From Calcarisporiella thermophila CBS 279.70 (lineage: Eukaryota; Calcarisporiellomycota): a stretch of 64,000 nucleotides of DNA. Below, piece by piece: positions 40,915 to 53,523 of the stretch; within the stretch, counting starts at the first letter, position 1, and each line of letters starts with the position of its first letter. Location of the stretch: positions 326,970 to 390,969 of the forward strand of contig NW_027192212.1 in NCBI RefSeq assembly GCF_041956535.1. The letters are read 5' to 3'. The notes below the pieces were generated by a model. That model worked only from the letters and a program-made list of their open reading frames with translations, had not been told where the DNA came from and made no database searches. The position numbers and the translations under genes were made by a program.

Positions 40915-42224
40915 TTACTTGGACTCGGCCCCGTTCTCCTGCTTGCTCTCCGATGCGGATTTTGAATCCTGGTGAGCATGCTTTTCCTTCTCCTTCAACC
41001 GTTCTTCTACGCGCCGCAATGCCTCGTTTGTGTCAATAGGCCTGGCGCCACCGAAAGGATCCGGTTTATTTTTGGGGGGTTGTGCCGGGGCCGAAGCAGA
41101 GTCGCCTGAGCTAACCGTCCGCTTTTGCAGCTCCAGCCGTTTACGCTGCTGGGGGGCAGAGGAATCGGAGCCGAACCGGTCCTCGCGCTCACCCCGACGA
41201 TCTGAGTTGCGACGGCTGGAGAATGCGCCACCACTCCAGGAAGTATCCCTGCGCTCTCTGTCATCCTGCCGCTCAAACCCACCGCGTTCCCGGAATCCAC
41301 CACGCCTCTCACCCCTCTCGGCACGGTCACCGCGGTCCTCAAAACCACGACGTCGTGGAGGCTCTACAGGCTCAACGGGGGTTGAGCGCCGCCATGATGA
41401 CACATCTGTCCGATCCACACGGGGCTCCCGTACTGGCCGCTCCCTAGGGGGCTCTGCCACACTAACTCGCACCGCATTGTCCTTGATATTCTGTCCATTC
41501 AAATCCAATGCAGCTGTCAGCGTAGCCAAATCGTCAAATTCCACATATCCAAAGCCTTTGGGCCTTTCGTCGACTTTGTCACGGATGAGACGAATGCTCG
41601 CAACACCTGGACCAAAAAATTCAGCAACGTCCTCATCAGTAACATCAAGTGGGAGATTGCCGATATGTGCAGTGAATGGGGGTTTGGTAGGAAGAGCAAC
41701 AGGAGCGCGCTCCCCACGAGGATGGCGTTCTCTACGTTCAAAGCGGTCGTCATCGCGACGATCGTGGCGATCTGAAATCAACCATCATTTAGAATTGGAA
41801 ATTATTGCAAAATAAATCATCGATCTCTACCGAATCCACGATCACGTTCACGGTCTCCAAATCCACCACGACGGGGCTGCTCTTCATTTTCTATTGCGAA
41901 TAAATTTTGGAATTTAAATAAAAATAAACCGCAACCACTGACAGAAATCACTTACCATTGAATACTGCAGCGGCTATAGGATAGATGCGAAATTAAAATA
42001 TGTTAATAATTGCCGATCATGATGCAAAAATATATTCCTATGTTAGCATATGCTTACGCGCAGAGGGTAGATCCACCATATCATCGGCCCAGGAACCTGT
42101 GGATTGACTCCCCAAGAATTCGCCTAGTGACATTTTTTTCGCTTTTTTCCCAGCTAGTAAAAAGGATAAGGAACAATTAGTTTTCATGACAGCAATCTAG
42201 TCACTGGCGAAAATCGTTACCCAT
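40915..42224 (-). CDS. TIF3: eIF4B/Tif3-like translation initiation factor with RRM
   Basis: RNA-binding cofactor of the eIF4A helicase. A short first exon (ATG-G) joins to AGKKAKKMSLGEFLGSQSTG, then SWADDMVDLPSA: the KKMSLxEFL...SWADDMxxLP signature of eIF4B/Tif3. The RRM reads FTAHIGNLPLDVTDEDVAEF (RNP2) and KGFGYVEFDDL (RNP1). The C-terminal half is Arg/Asp/Gly-rich (DRGDRAERGERRGGF) with RxxD repeats and ends in Ser/Lys/Glu-rich sequence. Several short 5' exons (41780-42170) were joined by phase and by QPRRGGFGD repeats. A large fraction is disordered, as in yeast Tif3. Confidence 0.85.
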
Positions 42225-43944
42225 ATTGAATATTAGTTTTTTTTCCCTTTGAGATTATAAGAGATCAAGTTCTCTTGTATACGAGATATATATCAAGAGA
42301 AATGCGAAAAAAAGAGACCTTTTTTGTTCCCTTCACAGCATGCGGCCGCTTCTCGTAAACAGTGTGGCGCAGTTCGGATACATTTTCAAACCTAATCCTC
42401 GCAGCTAATTGTCCAAGGAGGCTAGTCTATGACGAAAAAAAAAAAAGCTCTCGGATGATGACAGCGAAGCTTACAAAAACAAGCATTGTATTTTGAATGC
42501 TGATTGCCGTTGTTATTTCGATTTAATTTTCTTGTGGATCAAACAAGGCATTCTTGTTTTCCCCCGCATTCCAAGCGGTGTGATATGTGATATGGATGAC
42601 TTACTTTTTAGCGTATTGTTTATGTTGGTTGCATAGCTCGGAAGACGCATGGTCTTTTTAGAATAGATTACACGGCATTGAAAGCAAGGGAAAGAAAATC
42701 TCGCACACTTATGACATAGGGCGAGTTCCATAAAAGAGCAAGTTAGATTTGGTCGCTCTAATTACAAAATAGCGAGCCACATAGTCCAAAATGCTTCGGA
42801 ATTTTTAGATGGAAATCGAGCATTCAGCACTTGGAACAAACTTAGAATGGAAATAGCCATAGAGCGAGTGATAGCAGATGATATAAATTTGGTCTAGTAT
42901 TTTATTATCGCTATGTAAATTAGAGCGAGCTTAGGATCGCCGACGACGTGCCAGGCCAATATTCTTAGGCCAAGAGCGTGGCCCAGGGGGAAATGGTCCA
43001 TTGATAGAAACAAGGCTATGAACCGTGCTGGTTTCCAGGCAATTTCAGATCCAAATCCCGGCAAATGGCCAAGCCCGAAGCTCCATTCGAAATTTTCCTG
43101 TTTCTCGTAAATTTTTTCTTGAATAAGGAACTAAAATATTTGCCCAGCTGATTCCATTGAGCTTCATAAAGCAAGGATTCCACGGTGGTGCCCAGCAGGC
43201 AAAGGTTCAGTCTCTCTGAGATGCGAAAACGACTAAAGAGACAAGAATGTATACTCTTCAGCGTCGATAAGGTAATTCAGATTCTGACTAGGGGGCCTTG
43301 AGGGCCCGGGGAATAACACGTCAATGAAACTGACGTCAATTTCTGGATTATGGGAATCGCAAAACATTTTATTATTAGCAACCAGGAGAAATTTCTTCAC
43401 CAAAAAGCCCTCAAATGAAATCCCTACTCGCGACTTGTGCTTGGCCGATAACGAATTGAGTGTCAGGAGAAAAATAAAATTTGATGTGCTTATTTTTTAT
43501 GGTTTTTCTGCTCACAGCCCCCGACAAGATCAACACTGGAGTGCGAAGTTGATACACATATTGCCTGTGACTTGGGTTTTTTTTCTTTTTCATCTCTTTA
43601 TAACAATAGGGCTTTGATCCTCATCCCACACTTTCTGTTGCCATATTCTTTTTGCACTCCCTTCATCATCAATTCTGAAGCGTTTTCTTAGTTGCATTTG
43701 ATCCACCATTTTTTTTTTTTTTTTCAAAACCCAGAATTCAAGGTGTTCTCATCTATTTTATTGAATTCATCTATTTTTCGGCCCTCTCTTTTTTAATCAC
43801 TCTAACTATCTTCTTTTTCATCTACTCTCCATTTTCCTTTCATTCCTCAGTTAGTAAGCACAGCATTTAGTTCGCAATATCCTCCCTCTCTTTTTTCCAT
43901 CCTTTTATTTCTGTGCCTGTTCCAAGGCCGCGCTCCAGTGACCT
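42225..43944. other. Gene-poor 1.7-kb region
   Basis: Upstream of the eIF4B-like gene and of the large membrane-protein gene. Short ORFs at 42513-42731 (-) and 43324-43617 (+) have no recognisable features and are probably chance. 43600-43930 is strongly pyrimidine-rich, a common feature of fungal promoters, including a 16-nt T-run at 43709-43725. Confidence 0.5.
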
Positions 43945-46850
43945 ATGACCAGTGAAACTTCCAATCTGCGCAAACTCAATGGTAATGGCCTTCCACGCTA
44001 CCTTGACGACAGCCACAACTTCTCATACCTTAAAAAACTCTCACCGTGCTCCAAGCGGCGGCGTCCCTTCGCTATGGCGGCGCGACGGGGTGGCTATTTC
44101 ACTCGCTATCTCATCTATTTCTTATTACTATGCCTTATGATGGTAATGATGAGCTATCTCCCGCTTTGGCGGGGGATGCAGGAATTGAGCGAGCATGCCA
44201 ATTCATCAATGAGCGGAGACGCAGGCGCCGGTGCAGCATTGCAGAAAGGTGATCATATTGTCCTCTATCGAATTATTGGTAATGATCTCCCTCCGCGACA
44301 CAAGGCGGGACAGACTTTACGAAATGTGCGATTTATACTTGAAAATGAACCCGATTTTCCCCGCACGGTAAAATGGTGGATTCTCAACCGCATCGTTGAT
44401 CCGGCAAGTGAGCAAGCCTTGATACGGCTGCTGAAACAGTACCGTCAGCCATATTTTCGAATTCCTTTCTCAGAGGAAGAGTATTTGCAGAAGGATTTCC
44501 GACTGGAAGACTTTCCAGAGCCTGATTTTTTCCACTCAACAGAATACATGCGTTTTTCCAAAGCAGCGAAACTACGAACAATCGATTACACCTATACTGA
44601 TAAAAATCTTTATGCAATGAATAATGTAAGTACAATTGATGCCGTATCTGGTCGCGATTGACATTTCGTCGACTTGATTGTATCGATTAACCGTCATTTT
44701 TGTTATGGATTAGAACGGCGGTCGAAATGAAGCGCTTAATCATGCAAAACATAAGCTCAAGGGTGTTAAATGGATATTCCCGTTTGATGGAAACTGCTAT
44801 TTGACCAAGGGTGCGTTCGATGACATCCTCAAACAGCTCAACAAATACGGCAAAACACACCCATACTTCATCGTGCCTATGGCTAGATTAATCAACAATA
44901 CGCAGTTGTTAACTGGGCCTGATGTGCAGCCCAAAACGCCCGAAGAGCCTCAGATAATATTCCGGGTTGACTCGACCGAAGAATATAATCTTCAGATGCG
45001 CTATGGGCGCCGTTCAAAAGTATTTATTAATTCTCATTTCCCTAAGAGATACCGGATTAATCATCAATGCATCATTTTCTTAGCTGGAGCTACTCTGGCG
45101 TTTGGGAGCACTGGAAAACCGACGTGCACTAAATAAGCCCCAGGTTCCGTGGGAGCCGGTGGAGCGTGAGTATTCACCGACGGACAAGGGCAAATTTAAG
45201 TCTGCAGGCTGGGTTTTTCGTTTATTCTCTGGCCAAGCAAATCAGGAGGAGTCGAAGAAAGAGGCTTCTTCAATTCGCGCGTTTAATCGTCTACTGGCCA
45301 TCCAGGACTTCCTGGATGGGGTGGATGAGCGGATTGCAAGAAAGCAATTTCGACAAGAAAACCTGTTTTTATACAGCGAAGAAGGATTAAAACAGTCAAG
45401 ATTTCGATACTGGGGTGGAGATTCCAAAATCGAAGCGATTGTGGAACAATTGCAGGAGGAAGCCGACGAACTAGTGGCAAAGGTGCAGCGAGAGTTCCGA
45501 GAAGAGAGGGTTGTAGCAAGAGTGACCGGCAGTGGGCTAGCACGTACGTTATCGCATCCGTTTGGGCCGAACGATAATGAGAAGGATTCGGCTGCAATGG
45601 GGGCGGAGGAGGAACCTATGTTGAATGAGCCTGATACGGGCCATGACGAGAGGGATTCTAGCGAGGGAACTCGGGGCAGTTCTTTCCCGAAACCGGTCTT
45701 TGCCAGCTCAACTACGGCATCGTCGGACCCCAGTGGCCAGACTACTCGTCCTTTGCGCATTTCACTCTCCTCGCTGAGTGAGTCTGTGACCACCCTCGCA
45801 CTTGCGCACTTCTTCACCAGTAATGAGACGTATGCGCGATGGGCTGGAAATTTGGTGCGTGTTCACCTGCTCGCAGAATACGCGCTTGAAACCGCAGATG
45901 AAGTTCACCCCCCGGCCCTACATGCGGATCACTCTGATTTCTTGAATGATCAAGGTTACTCATTCCCTTCACTCCACCGCTTGCCTCGAGTCATTCCCAA
46001 ACACGGCACGTTGCCTCTGGCTATTCCCCCCGATTTGACCACAGCAGATCTTGCCCCACTACTAGATGCGATACGTATGCTGAGAAAAGCCCATGCTCTG
46101 ACCCACAAAGAATATGTTGATCTGCAATCGATTGCTTCCGACTTGCTTGAATACTTGGTCAATTCACCCACGGGGATCCATCTGGCACAAATGCCCGATC
46201 ATCGTGGAACGGGCTATGATCTACAAGTCGCTGCTTTGGCTACATTCACTGATGATGTTAGATTGTATCTCAGGGTGATCAATCGATGTCGCATGCGCGT
46301 CGGACGGCAGTTTGATCAGGACGGACAACAACGCCAGCATTTTGCTGATGCAAAAGTGGCCTCGCTTGCGCTGACGGAGAGGCAGCGACTTCTTGTAAGG
46401 CTACACTATGATACATTGAACTTTGCCCACTGGACGCTGCTTGCCCACGCGGTGCAGAATGCTGGGGTTGGGCGCGATCTGTGGCACTATACTGCCCGTG
46501 ACCGCGGGAAAGTTTCACTTGCGGTTGCAGTACATCTGAATAGATATATAGGAGCGCAAGATGACTACGAGGACGGCGAGTGGATACGCTCACGCCTACT
46601 ACCTCTCGCTCGCCTGGCATACTCTACGCATCAACGCTCGCCCGTTATTAACACCCAAATACACAAAAATATCATACGCGTGCTGGACCGCGTGAAGAGC
46701 AGGTGGTCATATCTATGGGAGTCCCCTGAATTAGCTTCTGGTAGGGCAGGAGATTTAGCAGACGTGATTGGCATTTCTTCGGGAGGTGGTAGTTCAAGCG
46801 GAGGAGCACGGAGTGGATTCCCCCCTTACTGGGTATTAGGTGTTCTTTGA
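43945..46850 (+). CDS. Large type II membrane protein with alginate-lyase-like C-terminal domain
   Basis: 917 residues from three exons (43945-44625, 44714-45019, 45084-46850). A basic cytosolic N-terminus (KRRRPFAMAARRGG) precedes one membrane span at about 51-75, so the bulk faces the secretory lumen or cell exterior. The N-terminal lumenal half has an unfamiliar but clearly conserved-looking block: IVLYRIIGNDLPPRHKAGQT, WWILNRIVD, NNNGGRNEALNHA, WIFPFDGNCYLT, PEEPQIIFRVDS and LELLWRLG. I cannot name this family; it could be glycosyltransferase-like. The C-terminal 300 residues resemble the all-helical alginate-lyase/chondroitin-lyase toroid: HFFTSNETYARWAGNLVRVH, GTGYDLQVAALATF, RVGRQFDQDGQQ and LLAHAVQNAGVGRDLW. 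The usual NxxTWY is HRGTGY, so catalysis is doubtful. Confidence 0.65.
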
Positions 46851-47277
46851 TTTTTTTATATCCTTTTTTTTTTTCCTTTCAAAAAGTAGATTTTTTTCTT
46901 TTTACTCTTCGTCGCTGATTATTGTTAACATTGGGCTTTATCACTAAATTTTTTTTCAAATTTAGTTTTTTTTTTCATTCACTTTATTTTATTTTTACTG
47001 TATCTTCTCTCTTTTTTGACATTTACTTTATATATATGAGAAAAAAGAAAGAGGAATTTTAAAATGGTTGGAGAATGCTTTGTTTCTTTTTTTTTTTGTA
47101 CAAGCACCCGTCTTCTAGAGAATTCTGAAAATGTTATCTTAAATATACTTCTTTTAACTTTTATCCTCGACTCAATACCCTCCCGAGTAAAATGACGGAT
47201 TATATGACGAGATGCATCATGAAAAGAAAGGGCAAGTTTATTATATAAGTAATATGAGGTTCTATGAAAATCTATCG
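46851..47277. other. Convergent T-rich spacer
   Basis: Between the ends of the membrane-protein gene (+) and mitochondrial uS2 (-). Very T- and A-rich with polypyrimidine runs; no conserved ORF. Confidence 0.5.
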
Positions 47278-48244
47278 TCACTGCCGGTTGGCGATTTTCT
47301 TTTGCCGATCTAATGTGTCCAGCTCATGTCTCCGCATCGTGGTACCCTCCTTCACGGCCTTGCTCAACACGCCTGCAATCAGTTCCACTCCTCTCACGGA
47401 ATCATCGTTAGCAGGAATGGGGTAGGTGACCCGACGAGGGTCGTAGTCAGTATCTGTGATGGCAACAACTGGAATGGTACATGCGTTTGCCTCGGCCAAA
47501 ACAATCTCGTTTTCGATCGGGTTCATGACGAGAATGAGATCGGGCTTGAGCTTCCTTCGGGTGTCGGGGCCGAGTGCACCGAGGACTTGCTGTGCGTTAG
47601 TGAGGGTGCCTGGTAGCCACCGTTTTGTGACATGAAGTGCTCCACATTCTTGCGCCGCTTTAGCCACAACCTCTCCAATCTGCGGGCGGGTCCCAACAAA
47701 CAGCACATTACCTCCTCTGTAAGCTACCTCACGGACAAGAGCACACGCGCGGCGTAGATAGACTAATGTGTGGGCAAGGTTGATAATGCTAATCCCTGCA
47801 CGAGTACCAAATACAAATGGAAGACTATGCGCGTTCCATAGAGATGTGGAGTGACCAAGGTGAAGATTAGCAGCAAGAAGATGCGGAATGGTGAGATCGT
47901 AGGCTGTTGGTGAAGGAGGAGAGACGTTGGAGGTGTGTTGTGTAGAACCTATCTGTTCATACTCAGGCACTAAACAAGGGACAAGGCAAATCAAGATTAG
48001 AACCACATTGATTTGCCAACGCATCGCAATTTATATATTACGTAGTTTTTCGAAGCGCTTCTTAAGCTCTTCTGTGGATAGCTGTGGACGGTTCTCGGAA
48101 GGTGTATTTAATGCGCGTGTCAATACTGAAAGACGAAGAAAATCAGATCAATAGTATGAAAAATGGAGTAAGATGTAGGGTAAAGCATTTACCTCGAGAT
48201 TGTAAACTAGCTATTTGCCATGCATTTCGTCTTAATGCCATCAT
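47278..48244 (-). CDS. MRP4: Mitochondrial small-subunit ribosomal protein uS2m
   Basis: Homologue of bacterial RpsB, part of the mitochondrial 37S subunit. After a basic leader (MMALRRNAWQIASLQSR) the uS2 core reads LLAANLHLGHSTSLWN (hallmark HxGH), SLPFVFGTRAGISIINLAHT, NVLFVGTRPQIGEVV, TKRWLPGTLTN, PDLILVMNPIENEIVLAEAN, IPVVAITDTD and YPIPANDDSVRGVELIAGVL. Three exons: ..LQSR, VLTRALNTP..KL and LPEYEQ... The start at 48244 suits a targeting leader; the frame stays open up to an ATG at 48361. Head to head with the MOCS2B gene, 185 bp apart. Confidence 0.92.
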
Positions 48245-48429
48245 CTTTGCTTCTATTTGATCAACTTGGATAATCGCTCTGTCCCAAAGCTTTAAGTTCT
48301 TGAAATTTTGTTTATCCTCAATAGTATGACGAAACCAAAATTTGACTGCGAAATTAAACATTTTAACTTAAGATAGGCAGTAGACTTCCCCCGGTAGATT
48401 CGGCCCAAAAGAAAGGAGTTGCGATAAGC
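48245..48429. promoter_or_regulatory. Bidirectional promoter of uS2m and MOCS2B
   Basis: Only 185 bp separates the two divergent starts. Any core promoter must be shared or overlap the 5' leaders. No clear TATA box is visible. Confidence 0.45.
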
Positions 48430-48953
48430 ATGGCCGAAATCACGTACAAAACGGTTGTTGCCATAACTTCAGAATCGCTTCCTTCGCTTGATGCCATTGC
48501 TAAGCAAGTAGGCGATCCATCTGCCGGAGCAATCACAACGTTTGTGGGCACTACACGAGATACCTTCGAAGGTAATCCATTCGACTGCATTCATATCATA
48601 ATTCTCACGCTATCATCAAATCAAATGTTCATTGCTTTATCCACTTGACAGGCAAACGTGTTCTACGCCTCGAATATGAAGCATACGACCCTATGGCTAC
48701 CCAAACTCTGCATTCTATAATAGCGGAAGCACGCACAAAATGGCCAGTTGGCAATATCAGTATTTATCATCGGACCGGCACTGTGCCTATCGGAGAGGCC
48801 TCCGTCATTATAGCGGTGAGTGGAGTGCATCGGCGTGAGACGATACAAGCTGTTGAATATCTGATTGATGAGCTAAAGCGAAAGTGTCCGATCTGGAAGC
48901 GAGAGGTGTATGAGGATGGGGCAGTGTGGAAGGCCAATAAGGAGTGCTGTTAA
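48430..48953 (+). CDS. MOCS2B: Molybdopterin synthase large subunit (MoaE/MOCS2B)
   Basis: Transfers sulfur with its small partner (MoaD/MOCS2A) to convert precursor Z (cPMP) to molybdopterin, in the cytosol. Two exons; the intron at about 48572-48651 splits GTTRDTFEG and KRVLRLEYEAY. Typical MoaE motifs: AGAITTFVGTTRD, HRTGTVPIGEASVIIAVSGV, HRRETIQAVEYLIDELKRKC and PIWKREVYEDG, which carries the active-site Lys. About 148 residues, as expected. Its presence implies that this fungus makes molybdenum cofactor enzymes such as nitrate reductase or sulfite oxidase; the small subunit is not in the window. Confidence 0.93.
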
Positions 48954-49332
48954 GGTTTTTCATATGCCACTTGGCATATATTAGATGCGATCGCGATAGA
49001 AGTGCGTGCTCTTTGTACTGTACATTATTAAATTATATCCTTTCTGTATCTCAATTCAATCTTATCACCTGAAGGGAGCCGGGATATGTCATGGATATCT
49101 CTGTGATCCAGAATTCACATGTTCACACATTTTCCACCTGTTCCGCTTTTTTGCGATACACTAGTTTGCGCTCTGTTTTTCGCATTATCCCCTCACCATT
49201 TAGAGCATAAAACAATTCAATAATCTCCCGTCCAACAACCCCACTCATAATCTAGCGTCTTCGATCATCTCCAAAAAAATTTCCGAATCAAAAATTGTTG
49301 GTATACTGGGGAGAAAAGTCGAAAGATCCGAG

Positions 49333-50284
49333 ATGTTGGTAAAACCAACTCAAACAAAGCCTCGCCGATTCACACTCCTTGCCCTCATAGCCGCCATCAG
49401 CACGATTGCTGGCCTTATCACCTACTGGTATCGGCGGCGATCGATGCGGCGTCTCTTGGGGGGTGGCGGAGACTCACAATCTGGCCAAAATCAGAGCAAT
49501 AGAGGAACAGAGCATGTAAATGGTAACGTGGTGGGTATTTTGTCATTGGTAGTCGGGGATACAATATAGCCACTAATTACCTCTGCGGTGAGTGTAGAGG
49601 ACTGAGGAATCATTCGGGTCACGGCTGTTAGGTGCGCTAAATACCCCACGGAGAAGAAAACCTATTACCATTAGTGTGAAAAATGTAACTGTCATTGTAA
49701 TTTGGCGCTGGGATGCACTCCTTATTGACATTGGCTTTGCTCGTATCTAGACTGTACTTTGGAACCCTTCTCCGGATCCCACCACCCCTAACTATGCGTT
49801 TCTCGAAAATGCCGTACCCATTCTGCGTCATCTCTCGCAATATTATTCGGTGCATCTCATAGCAACCACAAGCTCCCAAATGGAGCGCGATCAGATTACC
49901 TCGCTTTTAACAAGCGCAGGCTTATTCTCAAAGGGAGGATTGGACCGACGAAGACTATTATTCTGTGAATCAGAGCAAGGAAAAGTGCATATAGTGCGAC
50001 ACCTTGAGAGTGCTGTGCACATAGAAGGTGGGGTTGGGAATGCAGAGGCTGCTAATGGTGAAGGGGGTAGTAGTAGCCGGGACGGAGGAGTAATAGCGCA
50101 GCTGAGTCAGCATGTTGGGAGGGTAGTGTGGGTGAAACGCTCTTCGAGCGACTCCAGGACAGGAAGCGCAGAGGGTGGTGAGAGGAGAAACGTAGAAGTC
50201 GTGACGAGGTTAGTGGAGAGCCTCTTTCTAAAAGAGACTGGGTTCAAGCTGCAGGCTCAGACGACAGCAGCCGGGCGAAAATAG
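49333..50284 (+). CDS. PEX22: Peroxin Pex22
   Basis: Membrane anchor and activator of the E2 enzyme Pex4 in recycling of the peroxisomal import receptor Pex5. The N-terminus has a basic start and one span (FTLLALIAAISTIAGLITYW, about residues 13-32) followed by YRRRSMRRL, as in Pex22. After splicing: PRRRKPITISVKN-TVLWNPS, the Pex22 core opening, then ILRHLSQYYSVHLIATTSSQ, LLTSAGLFSKGGLDRRRLLF, CESEQGKVHIVRHLES and VIAQLSQHVGRVVWVKR. The arrangement agrees well with plant and fungal Pex22. Three exons, the middle one about 49632-49690. A Gly/Ser/Glu-rich insert lies at about 50020-50085. Confidence 0.8.
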
Positions 50285-51481
50285 CAACGCTTCTAATTTT
50301 TCTGTGGGATTTGTGAATACATTCATTTGAGGATTCTTGACTTAATTGCGATTTTTCTTTTCCCTTTTTCTTTTTTGCTTCATTTCATTTTGAAAATAAG
50401 AACCTATTCCCCTCCTAATTCTTGCCTCTAGAAAATAAAGCTGCACTTTTAGACATGATTGTTTTCTATACATCCACACCTTAGATTTAGGGGATGACAC
50501 CACGTGAGTAACTTAAACAGGAATATATTAGTGTTCTCGCTGTTCTCTCGCCCATTCATTCCAAGTGCGGAAAGAAATGAAAGAGCGGGAAAACATGAGC
50601 TAGGCAAAGAGGCGTAATTAAGTACAAATACCACAGGAATATATACAACAATATTACAGTTTAACAAGTGAGAGAATTAAGTGTGGGTGATATTTTAATA
50701 TGTTATCGTAAAATGGAATGAATTAATGTTAAGCTGCATTAATGGATATACGATCATAAGACTCCAGCTCCATTTCCATTTCATTTCTTGTAGCCTTTGG
50801 CTGTAGCTCTTCAAAAGGTGGAAAGGAGCAATATGAGTCATCACTCGATATGGAAGGGAACGATGCTAGTGTGGGGGTTTGCTCAGGGGAGGTGAGCGGA
50901 ATAGCTTGAGAATTCGGGCGCGAAGTAAAGGAGAGCATTTCGCGGATGATAGCCGTTAGAGAAATGCGGCGATAGCTGTTTTGAGAGGACATTTGAGAAT
51001 GAGAATTCTTGTTTTTGAGCAGGGCGAAAGAGAAAATAGCTGGTATATATAAGGAATTTTCAGAAGGATTTTTTGGTTGGGGAGAATCACGCCCAATTCC
51101 TCTGGCTAAAAAAAACTGGCCGCCGTTAAGAAATTTCGAGGCTTCAACAGAAGGTACAAACGGGTTGTGCCGTAGTAGAAGTAATGACGATTTTCTCCGC
51201 TTAGTATTTTCAGAGCGCATTGCATGCTACACAATTTTTTATAAATGGGCCAAGAATGAAAAATTACTACCGACCAAATGGTACGAAAATCCTAGACTTT
51301 CAGATGTGCTCTTATGACTGTAGTGGGGATTTAGGTTAGCACTTGATGAGGCGTCTAAGCCACACAAAATAAATAAACATGATGGAAATTTTTTTCTTGA
51401 ACACCAGAATTTACTAGATCTTAAAACCATAATCGGGGAGACGATCGGGTGGGAACTCATTGAAAATAACCTAATAAAAAA
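50285..51481. other. PEX22 to eIF3m intergenic space
   Basis: Contains the 3' flank of PEX22 (T-rich), the small hypothetical ORF on the minus strand and the promoter of eIF3m. A CACGTG E-box is seen near 50502. No RNA gene recognised. Confidence 0.4.
50729..50992 (-). CDS. Small hypothetical protein
   Basis: 87-residue open frame starting MSSQNSYRRISLTAIIREML and continuing with Ser/Pro/Thr-rich sequence (PTLASFPSISSDDSYCSFPP). The frame remains open to an ATG at 51220, giving up to 163 residues. The composition looks protein-like (few rare residues, Ser/Pro disorder), but no family is recognised, and it could be chance ORF in the 1.2-kb space between PEX22 and eIF3m. Confidence 0.3.
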   Translation of the reverse strand: MSSQNSYRRISLTAIIREMLSFTSRPNSQAIPLTSPEQTPTLASFPSISSDDSYCSFPPFEELQPKATRNEMEMELESYDRISINAA

Positions 51482-52799
51482 ATGAGTCAGGTCAATACTG
51501 TGTTTGTGGATGGGGATATCGGCTCCCAGGTAGCGTATGATTTGAATGCGGTGAGATGGTCTCTCTTTTCTAATTTCCGCTTTGAGTAGGTCGAGGAACT
51601 CGCGGGATACATCGCAAAGCTCAAGGGCGAAACCGAATCCTCTCTAGCCTCCACGCAAGATTATTCCGCATTGTGCGATGAGAGTATTGCGCTCCTCCAG
51701 GCCGTATCCGACAAGGAAATCGAGGGATGCTATAATCTCTTAATTACGCTTCTCATGCAACTCCCCTCCGACCAACTTCCCTCTCTCCTGTCACGTGTGC
51801 TCAGCTCCCTTGTATCCGATGATCGTGTGGACAAGACTGTGATTAAGATGCGTATTCTGTCGAATCTCTATAACACACTGGATGCAACCTCCAAATTACG
51901 GTATGATGTGTTTGAAGCCCTCCTAGAGATTGCGGCAAAAGGAGAGGAGTTGGACGTATTGATACCCGAATTGGGACAGCTGGAGGAGGGGCTAAGATCA
52001 TGGGGTGTAGGAGTAGACAAGCGGCGAGAAATGTTTTTGTCAGTTAGCCAGAAGCTCCAAGACACGGATAGGTAATTCGACGAGACCACAAATCGAATAT
52101 CATAGTTGAACTAATATATGAAACGTTTTATTGCCCGTTTTTAGCAAACTCTCGCTACAATTCCTGATCAAAGCCCTAGCAACCTTTGATGACGACGCGT
52201 CCGCCTCCCCCGATGCGGCTACCCAGCTGGCTATTAAGGCCACAGAGCAAGCGATCCGCCAACCCGATATTCTCGCATTCGACGATCTTCTCCGCCTGCG
52301 GGCCATCACTAAACTTTCCGGCCAACCGCTCTACGCGTTGCTGAAAATTTTCGCCAACGGCAATCTGGGAGACTACAAGGCATGGAAGCAGCAGAATGCT
52401 GGAATATTGGAGAAGCATAACCTGAGCGATGAAGACAACGTCCGTAAGATGCGGTTGCTCTCGCTCGCCTCGCTCGGTTCGGAGAACCTTGCGAATGAGA
52501 TTAAGTACGATCGCATTGCGCAGGCCCTCGAGATTAGCGAGGATGAGGTGGAGATGTGGGTGATCGATGTGATCCGTGCTGGATTGATCGAAGCTAAACT
52601 CAACCAGGTCGCAAAGACAGTCGTGATCAACCGCTCCATGTTCCGGGCCTTCGGAAAAGAGCAGTGGCAACTGCTCTCCTCTCGGCTCGATGGATGGCGG
52701 CGTTCGCTCTCAGACGTGTTGCAAGTGATCGGGAACGCCAAGCTCATTGCCCAGCAGAATGTGGTGATGGATGTTGCGGTGAATGGCGATGCTCAATAA
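51482..52799 (+). CDS. eIF3m: Eukaryotic translation initiation factor 3 subunit M
   Basis: PCI-domain subunit of eIF3. Begins MSQVNTVFVDGDIGSQVAYD, spliced to VEELAGYIAKLKGETE. The helical N-terminal region reads YNLLITLLMQLPSDQLPSLL, MRILSNLYNTLDATSKLRYD and WGVGVDKRREMFLSVSQ. After an intron the PCI domain runs AIRQPDILAFDDLLRLRAI, LLKIFANGNLGDYKAWKQQN, MRLLSLASLG, IAQALEISEDEVEMWVIDVI and AGLIEAKLNQ. Three exons; about 400 residues, family-typical. Confidence 0.92.
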
Positions 52800-53523
52800 A
52801 TCAAAAGAAAGAAAAAAGCGTAGATAAACGTGTTTATTATGTTGTTTGCATCGTGTTTTATGGTTGGAACTTTTTCTAAACTTTCCAGTGATATTGTAAG
52901 GGGGTTCACATACTACCGTTTTTCGTCTTTTCTATTCTTACCTCTCCGCTTTTTATTTGCAAATGTTAAACAAGAATAACTATGCCGTCATACCTTTTGG
53001 TTATAAAATATCTCCATTCTGCAAACCTATACCTATCCCATCAACAATGCACACCCCTAGGAAAAGGCACTGTTGCAAACCGTAGCCTGCCCACCTCTAG
53101 AGTGATTTTATTTTTTTTTTTAGCTTGGTTTGGCTATTCAAGCCCATTGTGTCAACGCAGGAGCAAAGATGGCTTAATCCGTCCGTGGTTGGTTATGCTG
53201 TGTTTGAGGTTTTCAAAAAGTGTCCTCAACGAATTCAACGCCCTTTTGAAGTGATATTTTTTGTCATACTAGAAGGTCTAGTCATGTAGGTAGCTTTATG
53301 AGAAAAATATAGAATCTTAAAATGATAAAAGACAATATATGTAAAACAGGGGGACGGTAGTCAAAAGAGAGTAGAAGATAAAAAAAAAATCTAACATACG
53401 AATGCCAAGAGAGTAAAAATAAAAATCTTACAAGTAGAGGAAGAAGGGAGCTTAGTATGACATAAGAACACAGGGTATATTGTATAATATAGTTCAATAT
53501 AACAGCTAATACCATAAGAAAAT
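52800..53523. other. Convergent intergenic region
   Basis: Spacer between eIF3m (+) and the LRR gene (-). AT-rich with T-runs; the short ORFs here lack any family feature. Confidence 0.45.
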
